A stretch of DNA of 64,000 nt, from positions 682,001-746,000 of the forward strand of contig NZ_JAVJQO010000008.1 in assembly GCF_040218225.1 (NCBI RefSeq), given 5' to 3'. This document shows positions 43,726-51,344 of the stretch, piece by piece. This DNA is from Gracilimonas sp. GTDB taxonomy: Bacteria; Bacteroidota; Rhodothermia; Balneolales; Balneolaceae. Position numbers and translations under genes: made by a program. Every line of letters starts with the position of its first letter. Within the stretch, counting starts at the first letter, position 1. The notes beneath the pieces were generated by a model. That model saw nothing but the letters and a program-made list of their open reading frames with translations. It was not told where the DNA came from and searched no databases.

Positions 43726-45417
43726 CTAATTCACCAGCGCATGTTCAGTTATCCTTTCTCTGATTGTGCTGCAGGAGGTTACCAGATCTTTTGCCCGGGT
43801 CTTTAAGCCAAATTCATTAATGATAATTTGTTGATTTCGGGTTTTCTGAGGTTGAGACTTTCTCAGAAAAGATCGTATAGATGTAGCTTTTTTAAATTCT
43901 TCAAAACCCGATACACCCAAGCCATATTTTCTCAACATTTCCCAGGTTGGGTTCATCTGCTCTTTTTCACCCACCGTAATCTTCTTTTTCAGAACAGTGG
44001 TATTCCCGCTGTATAACGACAAAAGCATATTCCCAATGGCCTGTTGGCGATTATGAGCAGTGATCAACATATCTGAAGACCCTACAAAAGTCCGGTACTC
44101 ATCCGGTTCTATAAAATTCTTGATGAGCTTCACAAAATCAGTCATTCCGGCTGCATTCAACCATTTCAGGATCGCATTCTCATATTCCGGAATTAAGTTA
44201 TAGGACACCGGAAGCAGGATATCATAGTCTCTCACATCTTTCTTCGTCCTTAGTGCCTCCAAAATCTCGATATGATTATTTGAATAGTCACCTGAGTTCC
44301 CCACAATAATTCTGGGACGATCATTACTTTCGGTTTCCTCCATAATATCCCCGTAAAGCCCCGGATAAGGATAACCAAATCGGAAAGTCGGGCAGTTTCC
44401 GTAATGTTTCTTAAACACTTCAACATCGCCTTCAACCAATGAGTGGATACTGTCGATATGTTCAACAATATCTACTATCGGCTCATTTACTTTGATGGGA
44501 TTGTAGAGATCACCACCCCAGATAATCCATCCAATATGTTTTTTTGAACCGATTTCTTTGATCAGTTTTTTCTGCCAGCTAAAAAACAGTCCATGAACAA
44601 ATAATGCGTCCACATCAGTATCCAGGCATCGGTTAATAATGGCTGGAAAATCGTACTCATGATTAAACCAGGCAGCGTGTTCATTACTGCTTAAATCAGG
44701 TTTATAGTCTTCAATAGCCCAGTGTGATTCTACAAATAAAAGATGCTGCTGTTCATATTCCTCGTTCACAAAAGCCAGCATATCCGACTGTGACTTCGCA
44801 TACAAATGGTTGAAGCAAAGGTGAATGTATTTTCCCTCTCCGGGCCTGCACTTTCTTCCAAATGATGTATAGAGCTTATCTTTCTCTGCCCTTGCTTCTT
44901 CTAAGTCAGGCTTCATATGGAGGGTGATATCGTGCAGCTCCATTGCTTTCTTGAGATCCCCTTTTTCGGAATAAATTCTGGCTAATTTATAGGCAATAAC
45001 ATGATTCTTTGGGTCCAGTTTATTAGCGATGGTAAAACACTGAATGGCTTTTTCTGAATCAGACTGCCCCCGGTAAATTTCACCCATAAACATCCAGGCC
45101 TCCAGCAAATGCTGATCTAATTGAATGGCCGCTTTTCCATAACGCTCTGCCTGTTCAAAATCTGAAAGAGCGTTAAAACATTTGGCGATTTGTAAGTAGG
45201 CATGGGGATTTTCAGCATGCCTGGTAAGAGAAGTTTCAAAGTAAACTACTGCCTTCTCATAGCTGGCTTTAACCATGTGGGCAATTCCCAGAAAGTGATC
45301 GATCAGCCAATGCTCATTGCCCTGTTCTGCCAAGAAGTTAAGCACCTTTATCGCTTCATCAGCATCGGGTTGTGCCCGATCCAATAAAAGCCGGACCTTT
45401 TCTAATTCTGATTTCAC
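43726..45417 (-). CDS. TPR-GT56 fusion: TDP-N-acetylfucosamine-type glycosyltransferase (WecF-like)
   Basis: A 563-residue protein. Residues 1 to about 190 are tetratricopeptide repeats (ALSDFEQAERYGKAAIQLDQ, QCFTIANKLDPKN). The remainder matches the GT56 family of WecF: HIGWIIWGGDLYNP (about residue 299; WecF FFWHIWGADLYE) and IIVGNSGDYSNNHIEILEAL (about 372; WecF ILVGNSGDRSNEHIAALRA). WecF transfers Fuc4NAc to a lipid-linked sugar and has no TPR. The TPR part is closely similar to that of the upstream GT41 protein, suggesting that both recognise the same polypeptide, perhaps flagellin. It lies one base before the acyltransferase gene and four after the GT41 gene. Confidence 0.8.
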   Translation of the reverse strand: MKSELEKVRLLLDRAQPDADEAIKVLNFLAEQGNEHWLIDHFLGIAHMVKASYEKAVVYFETSLTRHAENPHAYLQIAKCFNALSDFEQAERYGKAAIQLDQHLLEAWMFMGEIYRGQSDSEKAIQCFTIANKLDPKNHVIAYKLARIYSEKGDLKKAMELHDITLHMKPDLEEARAEKDKLYTSFGRKCRPGEGKYIHLCFNHLYAKSQSDMLAFVNEEYEQQHLLFVESHWAIEDYKPDLSSNEHAAWFNHEYDFPAIINRCLDTDVDALFVHGLFFSWQKKLIKEIGSKKHIGWIIWGGDLYNPIKVNEPIVDIVEHIDSIHSLVEGDVEVFKKHYGNCPTFRFGYPYPGLYGDIMEETESNDRPRIIVGNSGDYSNNHIEILEALRTKKDVRDYDILLPVSYNLIPEYENAILKWLNAAGMTDFVKLIKNFIEPDEYRTFVGSSDMLITAHNRQQAIGNMLLSLYSGNTTVLKKKITVGEKEQMNPTWEMLRKYGLGVSGFEEFKKATSIRSFLRKSQPQKTRNQQIIINEFGLKTRAKDLVTSCSTIRERITEHALVN

Positions 45418-45421
45418 AATA

Positions 45422-48346
45422 TTATTTGTTTAGAATCCTGTTGTTGATGTACTTGATGGTCCCAACTTCACAAGGAGCTGATACTCCTGATGCATACACG
45501 CTGAATCCGGATAGAATGGCGTCGATCTCCCGACGATCTGCTTCCGAATGATATTCCAGCATAATAAAGCCGGTGTTGATGAGCAGATCTTTCATGCCTT
45601 TAAGAATAGAAACTTCAGCCCCTTCGGTGTCAATTTTGAGCACGTCAATCTTGTTGATTCCTTTCTCAGCAAGGGCTTCTCCGCTTTTCTGCATCTTAAC
45701 AGCAACCTCATGTCCGCCTTTCATGTGAAAAGTAGTTGAAGACTGCCCAGTATTCCTCGGGTGCTGAAACAAATTGATTTCACCGTTCTTATCGCTCAGG
45801 GCCACCTGGTTAATGGAAATATTTTCAAGGTCTTTCGTATTGTGTGCCAAAAGCGGAAATACCTGTGGATTGGGCTCAAAACTGTAGATCTGGCAATCGG
45901 GATTCCACTGCCGGGCATATAATGAAAAAGACCCAACATTCCCCCCTATATCAACAACCACACTGTTCTTATTCAGCTTAAAAACTGAAGGAAGTCCATA
46001 CTCATGATCTTCAAATATATTCCTTAACCTGAAAAGCTCAGATTCCGGAATGGCCAAAGTCAATGGTTCCTCATACTTCAAACCCTGAGTATTCACTATG
46101 GCCTCTACCACCTCTGAGGGAGTATCTTTGAACTTCACAAGAGACTTATTTACATAAATCCCCTTCTTCAACGCTTTGTTTTGTTTTCCGTTTTGAAGTG
46201 ATTCAGGATGGGTTTCAGATTCTTTTTTTTTCTGTGACACCCAAATATGATCCTGCCATTCTCCTTCGGATAAATGCTTTTCATATCCTTGCACTCTCTG
46301 AAGCCACATTTTACGGAAAGCATCCGCCAGGTTGCGGGCAAAGCGTTGAGCATCGCATACCGGAGAGCTTAATAAGCGCCCCCGAAGTTCAGCTCTTAAC
46401 TTTGATAGTTGATCAACATCACCGGCAAGAGAAACTGCTTTTTGTATATAGTCTTCCCAGTTGTCAGTCACCCATTCCGGAAAACCCGCATTCGTCAAAT
46501 GAGAAGTGGAGTGCCGCCCGGCAAAAGTAGGTCCTGAATTGGTAATTACCGGCACGCCCATCCATAAAGCCTCGATGGTTGTTAATCCACCGGAATACGG
46601 CCACGGATCCAGCGCGATATCAATTTTGTTGTAGCATTCAAGCAGTTCATTATGGAGTGAATATCCCTCAAAAATCACCCTGTCTTCCTCAATATCGCGC
46701 TCCGCCAGGTGTTGGGTAATTCGCTCCCTAACCAATTCCGTATCGTACTGCTTGCTCTTGAGAAAAAGACGGCTAGCAGGAACTTGCTTCAGAATTTCTG
46801 CCCACTTAGACAAAAGCTCAGTGTTAATCTTGGTAGGGTTATTGAAACACCCAAAAGTGATGTATCCATTTTGGGTAACAGGAGCTTCTGCTACCTCAAT
46901 ATCATAGTTTGGAAGGGTATAACAGACATAATCGTCCGGCATACGAACCAATTTTTCGGTGTAGAATGGCTCTTCGCCTTCCGGAGATTCTTTAGCATCC
47001 GTCAGCAGGTAATCCATAGACTGTAACCCTGAAGTATTGAACAAACCTCCCACCCATTTTATGGTAATTGGAGCTGGTTCCAGAGCGACAGTCTTAAGAC
47101 GATTTCCGGAGGAATGCCCGGAAAGTTCGACCAGAATATCGATTTCGTCATCTTTAATAATCTGCGCAACCACCTCATCGCTGTATCCCACTACGGATGT
47201 CCACTTCGCACTGGCTTCCCGAATGCGTTTAGTGAGTGAATCGTGATAGGTATCGGTAGTGTATATATAGGTTGCAATTTCATCTTCGAGAAGTTCCTCA
47301 AGGGCGGATGTTATCATCCAGCCTACCGGGTGTTTTTTAAACCCACCCGAAATAAAACCAACACGCAGTTTCTTGTCTTTATCTTTATTGGCGGGAACCG
47401 GACGCACCGGCCGTTCTTCCGGTGCATAATATTGATCCCAAAGTGAATGAGCTTCAAAAATCTCTTCTTTGGTTCGCTTGGGATTGTAATGGATCCCCAT
47501 CAAATAGTTGGAAAGGGACTGCTGCGTTTCCGGGGCATCCTTTAATGCTCTCCGATAATTCTTCTCCGCTTCATCATATTGACCTGTTTCCACAAGGCAG
47601 AGCGCGTAATTTACCCGTACATTTCCGTCATTGGGGTAACGATCCAGCAAACGCTCATTCAATTCAATGGCCTCGCTATATCTACCCATGGCTCGATATA
47701 ACAGAGAGAGTACGCTCAACGCCAGCAGGTTTTCGCTGTCAATCTCCAGCACTTTCTGGATGGCTTCTTCCGCCCGCTCATGTTCACCAATCGACTGGTA
47801 AATCTGCGCCTTCTTGATGCCGGCATCAATCAGCTTTGGCTCCATTTGCAGGGTAATGTCGTACAATTCCAGGGCTTTCTTATAGTCACCCTGGTCGGCA
47901 TAAATTTGCCCGATATTGTAAGCAATCAGGTAATTCTTTGGGTCCAGTTTATTGGCAATGGTGTAGCATTGAATGGCTTTATTTAATAATGCCTGATCCC
48001 AGTAGAGCTTCCCCATAAACATCCAGGCATCTAACAACTCCTGGTTCAACTGTACAGCCGCTTTCCCAAATCGCTCTGCATTCTCAAAATCCTCCAGTTG
48101 ATAATAACAGCGAGCTACCAACAAATAGGTCTGGGAGTTTTGATCATGCTCACCGATGGATTTCTCGAAGTACCCGATTGCTTTCTCAAAATTGGACTTC
48201 TGCATTTGAGCAATCCCCAGGAAGTAATAGACCAGCCAGTGTTTAGACTCTCGCCTAAGCAAAGGATGAAGCAATTTAATCGCTTCATCCGGATCCGGAT
48301 ATCTCTGATCTAATAACTTTTGGGCACGCGCTAATTCTACTTTCAT
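45422..48346 (-). CDS. TPR-GT41 (OGT/SPY-like) glycosyltransferase fused to an FkbM methyltransferase
   Basis: A 974-residue three-part protein. Residues 1 to about 290 are TPRs. Residues of about 325-700 form a GT41 catalytic region of O-GlcNAc-transferase type: KLRVGFISGGFKKHPVG, whose His matches the conserved GT41 histidine; FGCFNNPTKINTELLSKWAEIL; DIALDPWPYSGGLTTIEALW (about 580). Residues of about 795-965 are an FkbM-type SAM methyltransferase (VVDIGGNVGSFSLYA, IDVLKIDTEGAEVSILKGM). It could add a sugar to Ser/Thr of flagellin and methylate it. It is the first gene of the operon, divergent from fliS. Confidence 0.85.
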   Translation of the reverse strand: MKVELARAQKLLDQRYPDPDEAIKLLHPLLRRESKHWLVYYFLGIAQMQKSNFEKAIGYFEKSIGEHDQNSQTYLLVARCYYQLEDFENAERFGKAAVQLNQELLDAWMFMGKLYWDQALLNKAIQCYTIANKLDPKNYLIAYNIGQIYADQGDYKKALELYDITLQMEPKLIDAGIKKAQIYQSIGEHERAEEAIQKVLEIDSENLLALSVLSLLYRAMGRYSEAIELNERLLDRYPNDGNVRVNYALCLVETGQYDEAEKNYRRALKDAPETQQSLSNYLMGIHYNPKRTKEEIFEAHSLWDQYYAPEERPVRPVPANKDKDKKLRVGFISGGFKKHPVGWMITSALEELLEDEIATYIYTTDTYHDSLTKRIREASAKWTSVVGYSDEVVAQIIKDDEIDILVELSGHSSGNRLKTVALEPAPITIKWVGGLFNTSGLQSMDYLLTDAKESPEGEEPFYTEKLVRMPDDYVCYTLPNYDIEVAEAPVTQNGYITFGCFNNPTKINTELLSKWAEILKQVPASRLFLKSKQYDTELVRERITQHLAERDIEEDRVIFEGYSLHNELLECYNKIDIALDPWPYSGGLTTIEALWMGVPVITNSGPTFAGRHSTSHLTNAGFPEWVTDNWEDYIQKAVSLAGDVDQLSKLRAELRGRLLSSPVCDAQRFARNLADAFRKMWLQRVQGYEKHLSEGEWQDHIWVSQKKKESETHPESLQNGKQNKALKKGIYVNKSLVKFKDTPSEVVEAIVNTQGLKYEEPLTLAIPESELFRLRNIFEDHEYGLPSVFKLNKNSVVVDIGGNVGSFSLYARQWNPDCQIYSFEPNPQVFPLLAHNTKDLENISINQVALSDKNGEINLFQHPRNTGQSSTTFHMKGGHEVAVKMQKSGEALAEKGINKIDVLKIDTEGAEVSILKGMKDLLINTGFIMLEYHSEADRREIDAILSGFSVYASGVSAPCEVGTIKYINNRILNK

Positions 48347-48552
48347 GATCGAAAATGAGTTTTCTGGTTTTCAACACCGTCTCATTTCCAAAAATGATGC
48401 CATCCCCCAAACACCCAATTCCATCCTGTTTTTTGCCTGTTTCTATAAGTGAAGGAGGGCTAAATTTTCCGTTTCAGAATATTTTTCCGCATTTCTGGTG
48501 TAATCCTTAAAGAATAACACTTCAAAAAGCCCCACTTAAAGCCTGGGCACTT

Positions 48553-48567
48553 TGGCATAGTAGTTGC
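48553..48567 (+). promoter_or_regulatory. Sigma-54 (-24/-12) promoter of the fliS operon
   Basis: TGGCATAGTAGTTGC keeps the GG and GC doublets at the spacing of the consensus TGGCAC-N5-TTGC. It lies 128 bases upstream of the fliS ATG. rpoN and an NtrC-type activator gene (51345-52757) are both in this window. Confidence 0.75.
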
Positions 48568-48633
48568 CAAAGTAAATCTGTCCGCAACAGGCGTAAGCTT
48601 GTGATGGATTGAGAAACATTAAAAACTCCTAAT

Positions 48634-48661
48634 TTAAGTTTTTTGGCTATTTAGCCGATAA
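48634..48661 (+). promoter_or_regulatory. Sigma-28 promoter of the fliS operon
   Basis: TTAAGTTT (about 48634-48641) and a perfect GCCGATAA (48654-48661) match the FliA consensus. The spacer contains GGCTATTT, as in both flagellin promoters. It lies 33 bases before the fliS ATG, downstream of the sigma-54 promoter. Confidence 0.78.
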
Positions 48662-48694
48662 GAACCGGGAGTTACTTTCATCAATTTCAAAAAT

Positions 48695-49021
48695 ATGCGA
48701 GATCCACAATTAGTTTATCAAAAACAATCCGTCATGAATGCTTCTCCGCTGAAGCTGGTGGTGAAGATGTATGACCTGGTTATTCAGGCTACTTATCGGG
48801 AAGATCAGACAAAGGTAAAAGCCATTTTATCTGAATTGATTCAGGGATTGAACTTTGATTATGAGCCAGCCGGACAGCTTTTTGAGCTTTACAGATACTG
48901 TCAGGACCTGGCCCGGAAGCAGCGGTTTGAAGAAATCCGTGAAATTCTGGAGCCCTTAAGAGAAACCTGGGAAGAAGTTGCCAATCAAAAGCAGCCCTCT
49001 CCTTCTGTAATTCAACAATAA
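48695..49021 (+). CDS. fliS: Flagellar export chaperone FliS
   Basis: A 108-residue helical protein with the FliS pattern (YQKQSVMNASPLKLVVKMYDLVIQA). It binds the C-terminal end of flagellin in the cytoplasm and prevents early polymerisation. It is first in the fliS-fliD-fliT-like-flgM-like run, 28 bases before fliD, and is driven by tandem sigma-54 and sigma-28 promoters. Confidence 0.88.
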   Translation: MRDPQLVYQKQSVMNASPLKLVVKMYDLVIQATYREDQTKVKAILSELIQGLNFDYEPAGQLFELYRYCQDLARKQRFEEIREILEPLRETWEEVANQKQPSPSVIQQ

Positions 49022-49049
49022 TTAACACCAACGTTTAATACTTCTTTAT

Positions 49050-50447
49050 ATGGCATCCATTTCAAGCCTTATGAGCCAGACAAGTTCTTACGAATCGTTC
49101 GTAACGCAGCTTGTCAACCTTGAAAGCCAGAAAATGCTTCGGATGGAAGTACAGGTTCGTGATGAAAAAGAGTCAAGGTCTGCTGTAGGTACTGTAAGTA
49201 AATCTATTTCTGATTTTGAGAATATTATTAAGGAGCTTGAAACTCCCGGCAACCGGTCATTTGAACCATTTAAAACTACTTCCAGTGATGATTCGGTTGT
49301 GCAGGTAAACTCCGCTTCCGGTTTGGATAATGAATCCGCTTTCAATATCACCGTAGAAAGGCTCGCTAAAAACGACACCGCCCTCTCGGAAACAATGACC
49401 GGTGCCGGCTATGAACTCGCCGCACAGGGAGATGGCTCCGTAACACTGACTATTGGTGACAAGACAGAGACAATAAATATTGTAACCACTAAAGATGATG
49501 GCAGTGGCGGCACGATAGATAGAACCAACCAGGAAATTCTGGAAGCTTTTGAAACTGAAATTGAAAGTTTATTTGGCGATGAAGCCAGTGCCAGCGTTTT
49601 TAACCTGGATGGCGAAAATATACAGTTCTCCCTCAAAAGCCTTGAAACCGGCTACGACAACCGCATTCAATTTAGCGGTGCCTCTGGTGTTTTAGCAGGC
49701 GTTACCGGGGGCATGACTCACCTCACTCCCCAAGCCGAGTTAGATGCTCAGTTTATTATTGATGGAGTGACTTTTAACCGTGCCGAAAACACGGTTGATG
49801 ATGCTATTGAAGGGCTCTCCTTCACCATGAAGAAAGCCACCGGTGTAGCCGAGCAAATGACGGTTGAGCGTGATACCGAAGCCGCAAAATCTAACCTGCA
49901 GGACTTCATCAATGCCTATAATGAAATGAACGAAACCATCAGGGAACGTACATTCATTAATCCTGAAACCGGCAACAAAGGGCCTCTTCAGGGAATGAGA
50001 TCTGTAAGGAATCTCACAATAAACTTACGCCAAACCGCGATGTTGTCTCTGGGAGGTGTAGCGGAAGGTGAAGTTGCCAGTTTTGCTGACATGGGTATTT
50101 CCTTCGAAAATAATGGCAAAATGGTCATCGAAGATTCCGATAAACTGGATCAATTGTTAAACCAAAACCCGGAGCAGATTGCCAACTTCTTTACCAGTGA
50201 AAGCTCTCCCGTTGCTATGATGAAGGCTCGTGCTGAATCTTATACTGAAGCGGATGGTATCCTATCTGCTATCGAAAGCGGACTGGATCAAAAAATTGAC
50301 AGACTGGATCGTCGTATTGCAAACGAACGAAAATACCTGGAAGAATACGAGGCTGAACAGCGCCGGATTTTTAATGAGCTTGACCTGATACTTGAAGAAG
50401 GACAAGCTCAGTTCGACGCTGTTTATAATTTCATGTCTGGTTATTAA
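49050..50447 (+). CDS. fliD: Flagellar filament capping protein FliD
   Basis: A 465-residue hook-associated protein 2. The N-terminal FliD domain (SSYESFVTQLVNLESQKMLRMEVQ) and the C-terminal FliD domain (SNLQDFINAYNEMNETIRERT; final LDQKIDRLDRRIANERKYLE, coiled-coil) are clear, with a beta-rich middle. It forms the pentameric or hexameric cap that folds incoming flagellin at the filament tip. The next gene follows eight bases later. Confidence 0.93.
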   Translation: MASISSLMSQTSSYESFVTQLVNLESQKMLRMEVQVRDEKESRSAVGTVSKSISDFENIIKELETPGNRSFEPFKTTSSDDSVVQVNSASGLDNESAFNITVERLAKNDTALSETMTGAGYELAAQGDGSVTLTIGDKTETINIVTTKDDGSGGTIDRTNQEILEAFETEIESLFGDEASASVFNLDGENIQFSLKSLETGYDNRIQFSGASGVLAGVTGGMTHLTPQAELDAQFIIDGVTFNRAENTVDDAIEGLSFTMKKATGVAEQMTVERDTEAAKSNLQDFINAYNEMNETIRERTFINPETGNKGPLQGMRSVRNLTINLRQTAMLSLGGVAEGEVASFADMGISFENNGKMVIEDSDKLDQLLNQNPEQIANFFTSESSPVAMMKARAESYTEADGILSAIESGLDQKIDRLDRRIANERKYLEEYEAEQRRIFNELDLILEEGQAQFDAVYNFMSGY

Positions 50448-50455
50448 TTATTTAT

Positions 50456-50830
50456 ATGGATACCCAAGTGATGACGCCTTTGCATAACATATTAGGACAA
50501 TTGAATGACAGCAGTGAAGCTATCCTACGTGAAATTGATCAAAATGAGCCTTCATTTGAATCTATAAAACACCAGTTAGGACAGCGTGAAGATCTGGTTA
50601 AAAAACTGGGCATCCTTTCAGAAGCGAACCCGCGGGAGTCACTTTCCGATGAAGAACGGATTTCGCTGAGGTTTCTATTCGAAACTTTTGTAGAACTAAA
50701 CGACAATATCCAAAACAACCTGCAAAACAAATTAAACAGTCATAAGGAAAAATTAGGCACTGCAGTAAAACAGCGGAAAGTGGAGAAAAGCTACAGTGTT
50801 TTAAAGAATCCTGACATTTCGTACTTTTAA
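50456..50830 (+). CDS. FliT-like flagellar chaperone candidate
   Basis: A 124-residue, predominantly helical acidic/basic protein (LNDSSEAILREIDQNEPSFESIKHQLGQREDLVKKLG...). The size, helical make-up and position directly after fliD fit FliT, the FliD export chaperone, but sequence similarity is not strong. It could also be an unrelated flagellar-operon protein. Confidence 0.45.
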   Translation: MDTQVMTPLHNILGQLNDSSEAILREIDQNEPSFESIKHQLGQREDLVKKLGILSEANPRESLSDEERISLRFLFETFVELNDNIQNNLQNKLNSHKEKLGTAVKQRKVEKSYSVLKNPDISYF

Positions 50831-50856
50831 TCTTGATGAATAAGAGGGATAATACT

Positions 50857-51213
50857 ATGGAAATTAACAAGCTAACAAATCACGTAAACGGTCAAATTAA
50901 AAGCACGGATGCTTCCGAAAGCAGCAAGGGTGCTTCTAAAGTTACACGTACCGAAAAACCTGCTGAGTTTACCGATAAGGTATCTCTGGAGAATTATAGC
51001 GCAAAGAAAAGCGAACAGCTATTTGCAAAAATAGAACTGGAAAAACTAAACCAATCTTCTTTTGGTAAGCTGAAAGATTACAAAGCCAAGTTACAGGCAT
51101 ATGAAGCGGCTAAGAATGAGTCGCCAGAAGCAGCTAAAAACACTGAAATAGGGAAAATGTTGAACGACCCGGAAGTATGGTCAAAAATAGCACAGAATAT
51201 AGTTGACAAATAG
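50857..51213 (+). CDS. Small flagellar-operon protein, FlgM-like candidate
   Basis: The ATG at 50857 is chosen because GAGGG lies eight bases before it; the frame extends upstream to 50833. The 118-residue product begins MEINKLTNHVNGQIKS and contains FTDKVSLENYSAKKSEQL, similar to the start of FlgM (anti-sigma-28) and related flagellar proteins. The C-terminal helix pair ends GKMLNDPEVWSKIAQNIVDK. It is unstructured at the N-terminus and Lys-rich. A strong terminator follows. The FlgM idea is only a hypothesis. Confidence 0.45.
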   Translation: MEINKLTNHVNGQIKSTDASESSKGASKVTRTEKPAEFTDKVSLENYSAKKSEQLFAKIELEKLNQSSFGKLKDYKAKLQAYEAAKNESPEAAKNTEIGKMLNDPEVWSKIAQNIVDK

Positions 51214-51252
51214 CCTACTCTTATTTTTCTTAGTTTCATCATTTTAATAGTT

Positions 51253-51279
51253 AGAGAGCATTAATTGCTCTCTTTTTTT
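51253..51279 (+). terminator. Terminator of the fliS-fliD operon
   Basis: AGAGAGCA (51253-51260) pairs with TGCTCTCT (51266-51273) around a five-base loop, followed by seven T. It ends the fliS-fliD-fliT-like-flgM-like transcript before the activator gene. Confidence 0.88.
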
Positions 51280-51344
51280 GTCCAAGAAACCGTAACTTTA
51301 TTGCCGGCACATTGGTGCATAAAAACCTAATCCGTTAAAATTAT

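Larger units (their letters stand above)
48347..48694. other. Divergent control region between the glycosylation operon and fliS
   Basis: This 348-base gap holds a sigma-54 promoter and a sigma-28 promoter, both facing fliS. No sigma-54 or sigma-28 element was found facing the glycosylation operon, so that operon probably uses the housekeeping sigma factor. No coding sequence is evident. Confidence 0.6.
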
